From Euleptes europaea (Eukaryota > Chordata > Lepidosauria > Squamata > Sphaerodactylidae): 64,000 nucleotides of DNA. Shown in pieces: positions 39,501 through 54,500 of this stretch. The position numbers and the translations under genes are program-made. The notes beneath the pieces are model-generated. The model made no database searches. It was not told the DNA's origin and worked only from the letters and a program-made list of their open reading frames with translations. The stretch covers positions 135,889,872 to 135,953,871 of the forward strand of contig NC_079312.1 in NCBI RefSeq assembly GCF_029931775.1. The letters run 5' to 3'. The number at the start of each line of letters is the position of its first letter. Position 1 is the stretch's first letter.

Positions 39501-42500
39501 CCTCCTCCTTTGGCTTCTCCTTCTCCTCTCTCTTGGGAACATCAATGGGAACCCTGATCTGTGGCTGTTCCATTTCTTCTTTCTCATTCTCTGCTTTGGG
39601 CTTGTCACGGTTATCGCCCACTTTTTCCACTGCTAGGTTCTGGTCTGAAAAGCATGGAGACAATTTACATACTATAACGGAAGAACTATGCCTGGATCTC
39701 CCCTACCCTCCTCTTTTAAAAAGTGAAATTCATCTACCAATTTGACTGGCACTGTAGTGCTAGGGATGAAATCCTTGACCCACATACTGGTGCTCAATGT
39801 AAACCGCACTTCCTGAGGTTGCTATGGGGCAAACAAAAGCATGGAGCGTATTTAAATTGGGAAAACAAGGTGCAAGGAAGGGGTTAGGGAGCCTCTTCTC
39901 CAGCACCTCTCCTCCCTGTGGCTGCATTTCGTTTGGGGGGAAAAAGAGAGAAAACATTAGGGACATCCAGTCACAGATTTCCCTCTTAGATGTTGCGCCC
40001 TACAAAACGAATACTGCTGCCTGGGGAACATATGGCCACTAGATGGCAGCATTGCTCTTGCTCATTTGCATTCCATGCATAGTGATGGCAGGACAGTCAC
40101 ACAAGCAAGGCCAAAGGAATTCATTCACCTGGTAGGGTTAACAACCAAGAGTGAACATATTAGGGGGGGTTGGCCTACGAGACTGCAAGGAAAGGGCAGA
40201 GGCTGAAGCAGCAGGGGAGAAGGTCTAGAAAAAACAACAAGGAGGGAAAGGACCAAAAGAGCCAGGAAGGCCACAGCAGAGAAGCAGCAGATTTGGGGCC
40301 TTCTCATTTCTATCTCCTTCCATAGAAACAACAATGTATCTTGAAAAGACCCAGGCAAAGACCTGCATGGTTGAACAAAGGGGGACAAAGCTTCAGGCCT
40401 TTCCAATGAATGGCACCCCCCTTTCAAGCAAGCGAGAGAGCATTACTGCCTGTTCCCTATTTTTGTCAGCCTGCTAGCTAAAAACTGGGTACCCTACAGC
40501 AGTGGTTCCCAACTTTTTTTGACCAGGGACCACTAGGACTTTTTTGTTCGGTGCAGGGACCCCAAGGTTCAAAATAAAAATTCCGAGAATTTGAAAATAA
40601 ACTTTAATCATAACATTAAACTTAGAATAATATTTGAATATATTTTTATAATAGAGAACTTTTAATTGAAAATATTAATTTATTATGGGTTTATAACTAT
40701 GTTTCGCGGACCTTAATTTAGTTCTCGTGGACCCCTGGGGGTCCACGGACCCCAGGTTGGGAACCAGTGCCCTACAGGCAGGGAAGCACGTGGGGCACAG
40801 ATATCTTACTGGCAGCTGCTCTTGTGGAGCCAATGCTTCAGTATACCCTCGGCATTGTCCCATGAAAGCAGCTGATATTTATACAAAGAAGTTGTCATGA
40901 AAGAGCAAATAGACGAGATCTTGTTTCCTACATTATTAGAGGCCTCTATTTTGGAAGAGCCTGAAGGAAGCCTCTTTGCAAGAGAAACAGAGCAGCTCAA
41001 ACTGTTCCCTCACTTCGGGAAGCTGAAATCACACCAAGTAATTCCTGCACAGTTAAGTCTGAAATAGTCATTTTCACACTTACATGAACGCCTTTCCCCA
41101 CCTTGTCCCATTCTCACTCTTCTTCCTCCTGAGAATCAACTCTGCCTACGTCTGCACTCTCTCAAAGGGGGAAGTGACCTCCAGTAGGCACGAGGCGCTT
41201 GGAGTGGAAGGGAGAAGGTAGGAAACGTATCAGTGAGGGTGCTGCATGCCCTGACTTTAGACAGCCTCTGGGAGGCTGGAAAAGGTGGCCAAATACAACA
41301 GGAAGTCAGGAAATGTGAACAAATGAAGCTGCCTTCTACTGAACCAGACCCTTGGTCCATCAAAGTCAGTACTGTCTACTCAGACCGGCAGCGGTTCTCC
41401 AGTGTCTCAGGCAGAGGTCTTTCACATCATCTACTTGCCTAGTCCCTTTAACTGGAGATGCCCGGGATTGAACATGGGACCTTCTGCATGCCAAGCAGAT
41501 GCTCTACCACTGAGCCACAGCCTGTGGAGTAGTGGTTAGAGTGTCGGGACTAGGAACAGGCAGGCAAAAGTTCAAATCCCCTCTCAGCTACATAACTAAG
41601 TGGGTGTCTCTCTTAGTCCAACCAACCTTGTTGTTTGGATAAAATGGAGGGAAGAATAAAGTATGCTGTTCTGAGCTACCTGAACGAAGAGTGGGATAAA
41701 ATAATGTGAATAGATAGGAAGAGATATAGAAAAACAGGGCTTTGCTTATAAGGGGAAATCTGGTTCCTTCTCCCTTGTCCCTAAGGAAATGAACAGAGAT
41801 GTAGGTGTGCGCATATATGCAGATACTTGATTAAGTGTGTTGATTTCTATGAAGTGAGTTCTGGCTGTGTACATATAACCATAAAGCTAACAAGAATTCT
41901 CTGCCAAGGAAAGCTGAATTATACAAGAGGCATAAATTACATGAAGTAAACTTTTAATGATAATTAAGACTGTCTACCCCATCTTTCCACTTTTAAAAGC
42001 TTCAAGGCAGCTAGCAAAGTAAGATAAACCGTAACAACAACAAAAATTATAAAACAGAAGTTAAATTAAAATGATTAAAAACCAGCAGAGCAAACCCAAA
42101 GACAGTATAAGCAGCATGAAAACAACTCAACCATCAAATTCTTTGGAGAATAAAAAGGTACCTGAAAGCCAACAGATAAGGCACAATTCAAACATCTGTG
42201 GGGAGAGAACTCCCATAGAAAGGGTTCTCACCCAAGTCAACACCAGCTTAACCTCAGAAATGGGGGGGGGGGGGAAGCACCTGGTAATGGGCTTCTGAAG
42301 ACATTATCAGAAGGCAGACATGTTCATATGGGAACAAGCTGTTCTTTGGGTATCCTGCTCCAAAACATTTAGAGCTTGAAAGGTTATAACTGAAACTCTG
42401 AAGATTACTTGGGGAAAGCTTTTAATTCTAGCACAGTAAGGTCCAACCAGCCAGTCCCTGTACAATGGTTCTGTCCTAGAGGGGATTCAGATGTGCCAGC

Positions 42501-45500
42501 CTATGCTTGGTCCTAGGAGGGGTGTGCAACCCAATAAACAAAGCATGCATATATATTGCATTTAAATAGCTAAATTTTGATGGCAAAATGTATATATTTA
42601 TTTATTTATAATTTTGCCGTCAAGTCACAGCTGACTTGTGGTGACCCTATGGGGTTTTCAAGGCAAGAGACATTTAGAGGTGGTTTGCCATTGCCTGCCT
42701 CCACGTCACACCCCTGGTATTCCCTGGTGGTCTCCCATCCCAATACTTGCCAGGGTCGAGGCTGAGAATGTGTGGCTGGCCCAAGGCCATCCAGAAAGCT
42801 TCCATGGCAGAGGAGAGATTCAATTCTGGGTTTCCCAGTTCCTAGTCCAATACCATAACCACTACACCAGTCCAGCTCTCCTAAACAAAGCAGGTATTCT
42901 TTCTGCATAATTTATTCTGATTCTGCTAATCAGGAGAAGGGGCAAGGAGTTATAAAAGGTACTTAAATCCTGTCCATCTGTAGAGATCCTGGTTGACCTG
43001 CTCGCAAGAGTTAAAAGACATAAGGAGAGACCTGTGATGGAACTTCTGTGCCTTTTTTGGAAGCGAAAAGCAATCATCAGCATGGGGGGAGATCGGGGCC
43101 ATGGCACTGGGAAGGACTTTTTTTTTTTAAACCCAGGCTGCTTTCATGGTCTAAAGTGTCCCCTCCACTGCAGCCGCTATATGTACCACAGGGGAAAGCA
43201 TACAGGCACCACAGCAGCAAGAGGAAGAGACAGAGAGAGATCGAAATGAAGAAAATGGCACCAGGAGAAAAAAAATTAAGCATCCCTCCCTCAACACTCC
43301 CTTCCCAACCTGATTCCCTCCCCCATGACAGCTTTAAGTTTAACACCAAATAAGGAGAAATCTTGCTATTTCACTGAGGTAGCTACTTGTGTCTGGGCTA
43401 TACCACTCCATACTGCATTTGAGAGAATCACATTAATTGAGCACCCGCCATACCTCCCCCCCCCCGCACCTTCAATTTCTCCAGGTCTTATGATAATTAG
43501 ACAACAAGTTTTCATAGGAGACCTTTCTGTTTCAGCCCTTACAGCCTTTGAAGTGGTACCGCTCAGATACAGTTGTGTCACCTCACAGAGAACTAGACCT
43601 GAAGCAACAGAAATCAGTGGTCAAAGCCATGGCACATTCCCAGGGAAAGAGACCAGCAAGGCACACAACTGAAAGGCTGCTTGCCCAGAGGACTGACTGC
43701 TGTACTGGTCTCTCTGCTCTGCAGTCTGGAATTGTATCCCACCCTTACAGCATTCCAGATGTTAACAAAAACAGCTGAAATGAACCAAGAATGTGCATGG
43801 ATAGCTAGAAACTGTCCAGAATGGTGCAGCTTCAATACATAACCAGCACAGGACCATCAGCATATTGTCTGCAATACTACTGGCCCCTTGGCGGGGATAA
43901 ATCAGAAAAGCCGGCCTGGGAAGAACTCGTGGTGGGTCAGGTGACACAGGCAGGAGCTGAAGACTTTTCAAAGACCAGCACTAACTACTCGAGCGAACCT
44001 GAGTTCCCTGCTCAGAGCAGTAAAGCAGGCAGTTCGGCAACCCTTGACACACAGCAGCTTGCATAGCAGCCTCGAAGATCTATAAAACAGGCAACAGGTG
44101 TTCCCATAAACAGAAGACTAGCACACCAGAGGAGCGAGCCCAAAATGTTTTGCACGATACCCAGCCACTGCAGATGTTTTCCCAACGTCTTTTTGCTCTT
44201 ATGTGAGACGATTTGCTATTGATCCTCCCAAGAGGGCTTTATAACCGGGTGGTGGGAGAACGTTGCAATTTCAGCGACACGTGACTCGGGTGGGTTGCGA
44301 AACAGAAGAGACGCTGCAGCATCGAGCCTGGCATGGCAACTTGCCCAGAACATGGGAGAATCTTTGCCCTAGGGCACTGTGCCCTTCTGCTGCAGGAGCC
44401 GATGCTAGAGATGTGAAGCCTGGCTCCAGGTCAAGGCCTCTGCTGACATATTGTAGGTCAAGGGGTGAAGTAATAACATCAGTCTCCCCCCCCTCCCCAC
44501 ACACACACACAACAGGGTGTCAGGTGCTGCAGGTCATACCTCTTGCATGCTTCTGTTGTGTTAAGCAGAAACTGAGCTCACGTTTCCCGTGAAATTGCAG
44601 ACAGAGGACCAATAAGCCTCTGCTGAAGTGCTTGGCTTTCTGTGATCTGAAAGCCCAGCTTCAGCAGTCAGAATACGTTATGCAAATGGGGCTCAAATGA
44701 CTGTATTTCCATACTTTATTCTTCTGGTCAAGCAGCTTTCTTCCCCCCTACCCTGGCCCGGTAAAAGGACGATGTCTGGACTGCAACCGAAGCGACTGAC
44801 AAGAGGACAGGCATGGGGAGCCACAAGGGAGGAAGTGGGAGCCCATGAAGAGAACGAGAATCACGTTCTCTGATCTTGGAAAGCTGCAGTTCAGTAAGTC
44901 TCAAGGGATGAGGACCACCTCAAACAGGGCACTTTTCTCATTTGGGTAGGCAGGGGAACCACAGATAGCCACCATGTATAACAACCTGTACCTTTGCATT
45001 ACACGTACGCGTGTTTGGAAGCTGCTGCAAACAGCTACTACATATGTACACACACCTACGCAGAACTTCATTTGCAAACACAGCAGTGTCTTCCCCCACA
45101 CTCACATATACCCATATCAGAAAAACATCATGTGCGAAGCAGATACTGCCAACAAGTTCCCAAGTTTCCTTCCACTCTCGTAAGATTTACAAACAATAGT
45201 GAATTCGGGCAGATACCAAGCTAACCAAACTGCCTGGTTATGCTGGCACCCATGCCGACTGCAAAGACCTTCTCCTCTCCTCCCTCCCCCCAAATCCTGA
45301 TTAGGTCTAACTTTAGAGATGCTTACACTGCAGCTGCAAAGCCAGAGGTTTAGATATGAGCTTGCTCGTTACATTCCAGGCTGATAAACACAACTGCGGC
45401 GTTAATAAATTAACACCACAGAGACTCCCATCTTATCAGAAGAGAAGAGAAAGGCAAAAGAAGCACAAAACGTGACCATCTTTTCTATTTTTCACGGTCC

Positions 45501-48500
45501 AGCTGAAGTTTAGCCAAGGAACTGGCACACAGAAACTGTCGGGCGTCCAACATTCCAGAGCGAGGGAAAAGACCCAAGGTCTTCTCAGGAGACAGTCAAA
45601 TTCCTTGAAGAAGTCCTCCAAGTAAGGACTGACTCAAGGATGGTCAGCAAGCTGCAAATTTATATTACACAAACACACACACACACACACACACAGAATG
45701 CAAAACAAAAGGGAGAAAGAGATAAAAATCTCCACTCTGTAATAAGACAAAGTTGCCTCTAAGCCGTCATTTTCTCAGCAGGAAGCAAAATTAAGTTCAT
45801 CATCAGGGCGTGAATTAATGGCCTCTCACGCTGCTTGGAAATCTATAAGGGGCTGTATGTGGTTTGCAGAGAACCATTTTGCCCAGGATGTGTAATAATC
45901 GCTGAAACTGTAGAGTCGCCCTTGTGGTCCCTTTGGATAATGTTACAGTAATGCTGTGCCTCTTAATGTTTTATGAGGGGTGCTGGGCTTAACAGGAAAA
46001 GGCGAAGAGGCAGTAAAAGCTTCTTGGCTTACAAAAACAACAAGGGGAAAAAATATCTCGGGGCTAAAGAGTTGGGCAGGCGAAGGGGGAGGGAACCCCA
46101 CTTTGGGAGGAAGCCCAAGCACCGATGACTGAATGATGGTGCGCGCAGAGCCAACCCAAGCTACTCAGACTCCTCAGCCTGCATTAGGACATGGGTGAAG
46201 AAGGGACATTTCTCACGGGTTTCTGAAGCATCCACTTTTGTTTTTAATGGTACACTATCAGTCTCTCCGGGCTGTAATAAAATCTCATCGTGCGCAACCC
46301 TAAAAGCTTTTCCTACCCTCTCTCCAAGAATCTGACTAGGAGAGCAGAGAAAGACACAGCTTTGCACTAACTCCTGCCCACCACGCCCCCCCCCGTCCCG
46401 CATTACAGCCAGTTCTAATTCAGAAGGAGATGGGGGGGGGGAAGTGTCCCTCTTTGGGGCGGTTACCAATCCAGAATGCAGGCGAGACACACCGCCAGGT
46501 CAGCATCTCCCTGGGTGACAAAAGCAGGCCCATTTTGCTTTCTGCAACGGGACTGCACAACCTGTTCAGGGTGCAAAGAAGGTTTTCTGTTCTGCCTGTT
46601 CTTGTAAAGGCTTCTTTCCCCCTCTCTGTTTACTGTTGTTATTTCTTTGGCTTAACTTAATAAGGTCAAAACCTTGCTTGTTGTCTTGTGTTAACTCTTG
46701 CCCGGTGCACAACTTGGAGAGTACCAGTGGGATGTTAGTTGGGAACTCCTGTGGAGTGGAAATCTTTTTAATAATCATTAAAATCTCCCTCCAGCTCAGA
46801 ACTGGTCCGTCCTCATAAAACTGGGAAGCAACAGAACACATTGGGGGGGGGGGGGAGAATTAAGGCAATGGTCCATGGCCAGCATTATCATCTGCAGTGC
46901 AAGGTATTTTAGAGTCAGGTGAAACTTGGTAAATGGGGGGGATGGGAGAGTAAACATACATTCATGTAACACGAAGCCCAAAGGATCTCAAACCTCAGCA
47001 CATGTGTCAGAGATTGAATTGTGTGTCCCAAAGCAAGGTTTGGCAAGGCAGCCCTGCTTGGTCAACCTGAAGTCGCACTTGCCCACTGGACAGAACTGAG
47101 CCTGGCGCAGTGGTCTGAGTGTCAGAATAGAATGGGGAAGAGTGGAGTTCAAATCCCCACTCAACCAAGACGCTCGCTGGGTGACCAAGACGCTCGTAGC
47201 CCACCCGACCTGGCACGATTCTAGTGAGGATAAAGGAGGAGGGAAGAACTATGAACACCACCCTGAGCTCCTTGGAGGAAAGGGAGCTGCTTAAAAATGT
47301 TGGTAAGATACAGCATTTCTTTCCACTAGAGGGAAATTGCAGCTAAACACGGGCTCCATTTTCAATATCTATTTCCACTGCTGTCTCTATACCAAGGCCC
47401 CTTTCAAACAGCCTTTATAATCAGTTTTAGCAGCCGGTTGCAAACAGATTTTTTGTGTCATTTCAGACACAACCGTTTTGGCTCCTGGCTGCTAATGGGT
47501 TAAAAAAATTTTTTTTTACCCTTTCTTTTAAAGCTGCTTGTGTCCCATTCGCAGCATGAGGCTGAGCTGTTGTTTATTTTTAAACATCTGCTTTATTCCA
47601 TTTTCAGGTCTTCTTTGACCCTTCTGAACTGCTGTAGTGTGGTGTTTGAAATGTCTGAGGCGCTTCTGAAAGTGCCGCTTCTCCCCCACCCCCGTACACA
47701 CATACCTTCGTTGCGACGTGTTCTTTTTTCGACATTCTAACTTTTGCGCTATAGCGCTAGACCAATATAGCAATTCGGTGCTATATCCATCATTCAGATG
47801 CTTGCTGAATGCTGGCAATATAGCACTGAATTGCTATTTTGGTCTAGCGCTATAGTGCAAAAGTTGGCAAAAAAACACATGAAAAAGAACTTGCCGCAAA
47901 AAAGAGCAGGGGAAAAAAAGCAGCACAGCTTGAAATGGCCACAGCACTTCAGACACGGCTCATAAACTGATTATGCAGTATGAAACCCCCGTCCCAATGC
48001 CTCTTTACTTGGAATCGGGCCAACAATGGAAAGCAACCAGTTTAGAATGGTAATGTGAAAGGGGCCTAAGAGTACCTCCATAAAGACCCAACAGGTTCCT
48101 AAAGGAGACAAAACCAAACCCCCAGATTTTGACAGCATCACTTCTCCATGGCTGCTGTTCACATTTTTTTCAAGGATTATATTTTATGCATCCTTTGCTC
48201 AACGTAGATTTCGGGAAAGGAGATCATCTACCCACATGCTTCTAATGCTTTTAAAGTTCCACCCAGGAGCTCAACATACAGAAGATGGGATTATTAACCT
48301 ATACTAAAGCTACACTGAAACTAGTAGCAGGCCATTTAAATGGGGTACCGGTAGAGGGCTTAAGAGATCAACGTGTCCCCCAATGCCCCCAACTATGCAT
48401 AACATAAAGGAGAAGTTTTGAAAAATAAACCTGAGGTACTCAGGTAGGAAAGCCAGCCTCTACATAACAGAATAAAATAAAAAGCCTCAAACAGTTTTGG

Positions 48501-51500
48501 CAGGGAGCAGGGGAAGAAATGTCTTCCCCTCAAGAGCTTTTAAGCAGTGCAGACAGAAGGCACTGATTCTGCCCAGCGCTTATGCCACCGGTGGCTGCGT
48601 TTTATTGTTGCCCTTGTTGCTTCTGAAGACAGCGAAAGGAGAGACAGACCTTTTCAAATCAGGGCACGCAACTTTAAATAAAACACCCCACAGCCAAGTC
48701 TTTGTACGTGTGAGCACGAACGTGAGACTGCCAACAGTTAGCAAAAGAACCCTATAAAATTAAAATTTCAGCAGTTCCAGCAGTTCTGAATGGTGCAACA
48801 TGGAACAATGACAACATGAGCCGTTAACGATGGAGCTGCAGCCAAGACAGGGTGCTAAAGATATTAGCACAATGATTTGGGAAGGGGGGGGGGAGAGACA
48901 AGGAACGCAAGTAAAAAAGTGCAGAACGTCAGATGTCTACCAAAGTTGATGTACCTAAAAGTAGGTGGGATTTGGATGCATTCAATAAAAGAGAAGCTGT
49001 TTAAAAATACCGCAGGGTACATCAACTGCTACTTCTGGTTCATAAGATAGGAAGGGTTGGGTCTGTTTGAGAAGATCCAGCGGTTTGATGCTGCTTACCC
49101 AAGAGCCTTTCCAGCACCAACTCCAAGCCTACTATCATGGCCGTCATCTGACATGCAATCTAAAGCCAGGAGTTTGTGGGGGAAGGGACACACAGTTATT
49201 TAGGCACATAAAGGCTAGAACCTTTCCAGATTCTGACCCCTAACATGCACAGGAAGGTCATCATGTAATGCTGTTTAGCTGGCCCGGATCCTTCGTAGTG
49301 GGTGGGCCACATCCCAAGATCGGATAGCATTATGCAGATCTCACAAAAAGGGAGTTCTGGATGGATCTGCATGTGCTCGCCCAGCTGGAATAAGGAGAGG
49401 GACTTCCCCAAGATCTGTAGACTGTAACTGTGATCCTTTTTCACAAGGTCACTGAATGGCATCAGGGAAACTAGTTCACCGTTTTCTCCTGACACACAGA
49501 CTGTAAAACCGAACAAAAAAAAAATGACAGCAGGGCAATAGCTCCTTTTTGTGTGTCGCAGGAGCTATTAAAAGATTGCTCTCCAAAAGCACTGGGGAGT
49601 GCTCCAGCAAGCCAAGCTGTTCTTGCAGCTATCAGAAGCTAAGGGAGGAACAGCACATCATCCACGTTTCATATACAGCCCTGGACGCTCTTCTAAAGAA
49701 TAACCCACAAGCAGGTGTGGAGAGGGGGAGAAGGCAGGTGTACCCAAAATGACTGACCCAGGTGCAACCTTGGAAGCTCTTGTTGCACCCCCCCATATTC
49801 CCCCCTCCAAATCCCCTCTGGCCAGCTATGCAACACAGATGCCTGGACTGCAGGCTCTCGCTGATAACCACGGATGACGACCATGAATTAGACAGGCCAG
49901 CCACATGCACAAGACACCCAAGTTTCAGCCATATCTTATCACATGTAAAAACGATGAACCTGAGTGGAGGGATTCAAAGCGACAAAGCACTGCATCCAGC
50001 ATTTTGCTTGCCTAAATGACTCTGAAACTGCTGGGGAAAGGGCAAGGAAAGAACGTGAATCAGGCCTTTGATTCAGACAGTCACAGAGGGATGGGGGGGG
50101 GGGAAACCCTGAGCAATGATGTTCAAGTAAGGAGCTGAAAAAATATTACAAAATCTTAATCCGCCCAGGGAGACCCTCTGGGGGATGGGAAGGTATCTTT
50201 CAAAAGCAGAAAGAAATTGCCTAATTAGATTTTTTTTTTTAGAAAATGGATAATTGCCTTCATGTGCTTTCAAAGGCAGCTTAGCAACCTTTTAACATCC
50301 GTATGCACTGTGTGTAATAGCAGAGCCTTTCTGAAAGGGTTTTATACCTTCCCAAAGAGCAGCTGACAGTAAACCCTCAGCAATACAGATGGGGGTGTAA
50401 TGGGCACTTGGGTGTCGTTAGTGAAAACACTATTCAAAGTTCGCTGGTCAATACGTGTTCACATAAAAGGGCAGCGTTCTAATATTCATAATCCCTGGAC
50501 CCATGGGGCAGGGTTTTTAATGAAAGTCTGTACAGTTCTGGGCTCTGCAACATCAAAGGAGCCAATAAAAAAACCCTCCTAGCGTATGCTGACAGGCAAG
50601 AGGCATACGGCAAACCAGAACAGGGAAAGGCACAGTGTAGTTGCAGGGATTGCCTCAACAAGCCAACCCATCAATTAAAGGGGGTGGTGGATGGGGGGGG
50701 CTCAAAATCAGGAAAATGCTAAAAACAAACTGCACGCTGTCTGACAAGAAAAGCCATGTGTTTCCGCGAGAGGCTCGTGCAAGAAATAAGAAACAGATGT
50801 GGGCTGAAGGAGGGTGCACTGGTGGAAGCCCGGCAACCCTGCAGCCCATGCAGGCTTTGAGTGACAGGATGCAGCTGCTGAGGGAAAGCCGGCCCTCTTA
50901 CAAAATAAGCCCTGAAAGGGTGAAGGGTGTCAATCAAGGCTGCATGATCCCTTGACAGTCGTTCACATGAGGTGTGGAGAATGGAGGTACTGGAAACAGA
51001 GTGATCTGTGGGACTAACTGTGGTGGTGCCGTGTCGCTCCCATCATGCCTTGTGATTTTGGTTCAGTGTTGCTGTTTCTCCTTCAGGGACAATTCTTCAG
51101 ACTGTTTCCTCTGATATGTGAATGAGACAGTTTTGATAACTGAGGCTTCAATCAATCAGTTTCAGTCTGCAATAGTCAGGGGTACATTCTACTCATACTG
51201 CTTCTTCAGAAGACTGAGGTCCTTTCTATTAAATTAGGAGATGGTTGTCATCCATGCTTCTGTCTCCCCAGGATTAGACTACTGCAATAAGACTTGCATG
51301 GGTCTGCCCTGGCAATATATCTACAAGATTTTGCTGCTGGGGAATGCAGTGGCTCACCTCTTAACAGGCAGGCTGCAGAAGCACATGATGTGGATACTCT
51401 GCTATCTGCACTGGCTCCCTGTTCTCTTCTGGACACACTGCAAAATGGTGGTTCTAATCCACAGAGCCCTAAATGACTTATGATTGCTGAGAACCACTAA

Positions 51501-54500
51501 GGATGCCCTTTTAACTACACTGTCCCTGCACCAGGTTTAGTCAACAAAAGCATGGACATTCTTGATGGTTGTATCCCAGTTGTGGAACTCCACCTCACAA
51601 CAGGCTTGCCAAAATTTCCAACATGAGCCTTTGGAATTGATGCAATACTGACTGCTAAATCAGGAAAGGGTGGGGAAATTTCAAACAGAACTAGCTGATT
51701 CTGTTTTGCAAAGTAAGATTTTGGGATTGCAACTTTTGGGATGGGGTTACACCTCACAGTCACTGTGGGACACCAACTTTGGCTACAGTATTAATTCCAA
51801 TCTTTCTTCCTTTCCTTTTATCCCTTAGAAGCTCCTTGATCAATTGATCTTGAGCAGCATATATCTAGTGTTGGAGGGATATAAGGACTGAAACAAAACT
51901 TGCCACTGACAATGTAGCCTTGGGGTCCCTATCGCTTAGTAAAAAAGGCATTATGTCAGTCACAGAGGCATTGGATTTGTATGTTAAAAGGGGGGAAATA
52001 TAGTGCAATCGAAGTTCCTCGTAAAAGAGGCATTCCAAAAGGGCATGAGCTAATAAGTCAATAGAGCCAGAAGAGCAAGGGCAGATCTTGTCTGAGTATG
52101 GTATATTCAGAATTCTGCCCTGCATTACCATAGAAGGGTTAGCATTCAATCTAGCCAAGCAAAAAGCTCTACAAAGACGAGGAGTTTTCAGGTAATATGT
52201 ATAGGCAGGCAGACCACGTGGAGGGGGTATTCCGAAGAACTGGGATGAACAGAGCACGAAAAGTAGTGCTGTTATAATCGAGCTCTTTAATGCGCTTTTA
52301 AATTTTGGTAAAAGCTTCAGTTTTCCCAAGATCTAATAACATATCCTGCGAAAAGCCCAACAGTGACAGCTTCTCATCTAAGATTTTTTGCCATGTGGAT
52401 TTAAAAGGGTCATGCTTCAGAGAAGCTAGGAACCCCTCAGTGCTAAAGCACAGTTTAAGGTGTAGTTTAAAGGCGGCCAACCACGCCCTAGCTTCAAGTG
52501 ACATTTGGCCAATTCCAATCTTCTGCCACATTCAAGCCTCTATGAACAACATTCACTCGTGACACAAATAGCTGGGGAGAGACTCAAATTAATGGATGAA
52601 AATACTGCAGGGCCTCAGAACTGGGAGATCTATCCTAGCAGTCAACCCTGTAGATCAGGGGTGTTGAACTCATTTGTTAGGAGGGCCGGGTATGACATAA
52701 ATGTCACTTGGTCGGGACGGGCCATGTGTAAATAAACAAATACTGGAGATACAAACTTTACAAAAGACACAGGCAAAGTCAATTAATAACATTGTTTTTT
52801 TACTTAAAACACAAACAAGTTTACAATAATATCATTCTTACAGCATTTTCTTTTATTTAACAGTCTTATTGTTATTTTGTAAAGTATGTTTGCATTTTAA
52901 GAAAAAAATAAAGCAAAAAATATATATATATCATTAATTGACTTTGAAAGTGTATTCTATGAAGTTTGTATTTCTAGTCCCTGCCATTAATTTTTGTTAA
53001 AAATTTTAAACCAGGGGGGTGGCTGCCTTGGCTAGCAAACCTACAGTGGGCTCGCCAGCCCAGATCTGGGTGGGGTGGCGTGGTTGCCTTGGTTGGCAAG
53101 CCCACAGCAGACTCACCAGCCCAGATCTGAGCGGGGGAGGGCTGGCTGCCTTGACTGGTGAGCCTGCAGCTCTCTCCCAATCCAGAAAGACAGGGAGAAA
53201 GAGAGAGACAGAAGAAGTGAAACAGATAAGAGGGAGTGAGGGAGGGAGGGAGGGAGGGAAAGAAGGAAAGAAGGAAAAAAAGAAAAACAGAGAGAGAGAA
53301 AGAGAGGGAGGGAGGGAAAGAGAGGGAGGGAGGGAAGAAAAGAAGGGAAGAGAGGGAGGGAAAGAAGGAAAGAGAGGGAGGGAAAGAAGGAAAGAAAGGA
53401 AAGAAGGAAAAAAAGAAAAACAAAGAGAAAAGAGGAAATGAGGAGAAAGAAAAAGAGAATGAAAGAGAAGAAGAGAAAGACAAAGAGGGAGGGGGAAAGG
53501 ATCTTGGCTGCGCTTGCTGGACTGCTCCCGCCTGTTCACGCCCAGGGTAGGGGGAGAAGGCTTCCTGCTGGCGAGCGGGGCCACAGCGGGCGGCTTGTGC
53601 GCGCCCGGGAGATGGAAGGCTTCCCGCTGGCACACGGGGCCGCAGCGCGCAGCCCCTTCACACCCAAGGTGTGTGTGGGGGGGAAGGCTTCCTGCTGGCG
53701 AGAGGGGCCACAGTGGGCGGCTCGTGCACGCCCAGGAGATGGAAGGCTTCCCGCTGGCACACGGGGCCACAGCGGGCAGCCCGTTCACGCCGGAGGTGTG
53801 TGTGTGGGGGAAGGCTTCTTGCTTCCAAACTTTATCTACAGCAGGGGTGTCAAATATGCGGCCCGCAGGCCGGATCCGGCCTGTGGAGGGGTCTTCTCCA
53901 GCCCGCAAAGCTGAGGCAGCTAGTTCCCCTTTCCCTCCTCCCCTGACCTTTTGTGAGCTTCCTGGAGCCGCTTTGGCCCCGTGTGCCAGCAAGAAGCCTT
54001 CCCCCACACCCCGGGCGCGAATGGGCCACCTGCTGTGGCCCTGCGCACCAGCGGGAAGCCTTCCCCGTCCCTCCCAGGCATGCACAAGCCGCCCACTGTG
54101 GCCGCGCCCGCCAGCAAGAAACCTTCCCCCCCCCCCGTGCGCGAACGGGCCACCCACTGCGGCCCCGTGCGTCAGCAGGAAGCCTTCCTTGGAGGAAGAC
54201 AAATCATACCCTTCATTTAGGGGAAACAGCCATGCAATGGTGCTCACATGGATGACGATGCACATAGGGGGCAAGGGGATTACATCTGTTCCCCCAAAAT
54301 GAAGGGTATTATTTGTCTTCCTCCAAGGCATCCATTTTGCATAATCCAAGAATGGGCACCTTTTCAACCCTCAGGGCTGCACCCTAAATATACCATGATC
54401 TGGAAGGCTACAGCTAATTTGTATACTTCAGCTGCATGTAACCAACAATTTGCACATCAGTTTTATGAGCCTGGAAAATATCCAGGTACAGTTAGTGCAC

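Noticed and set aside
43460-46850. Scattered runs of eight or more G or C
   Set aside because: Isolated homopolymer runs without neighbours that would support a quadruplex-rich or regulatory element.
53006-54367. 453-codon minus-strand open frame, rich in Ser, Phe, Pro and Leu
   Set aside because: It runs through the purine tract and minisatellites; stop-free stretches exist on both strands because of composition and periodicity.
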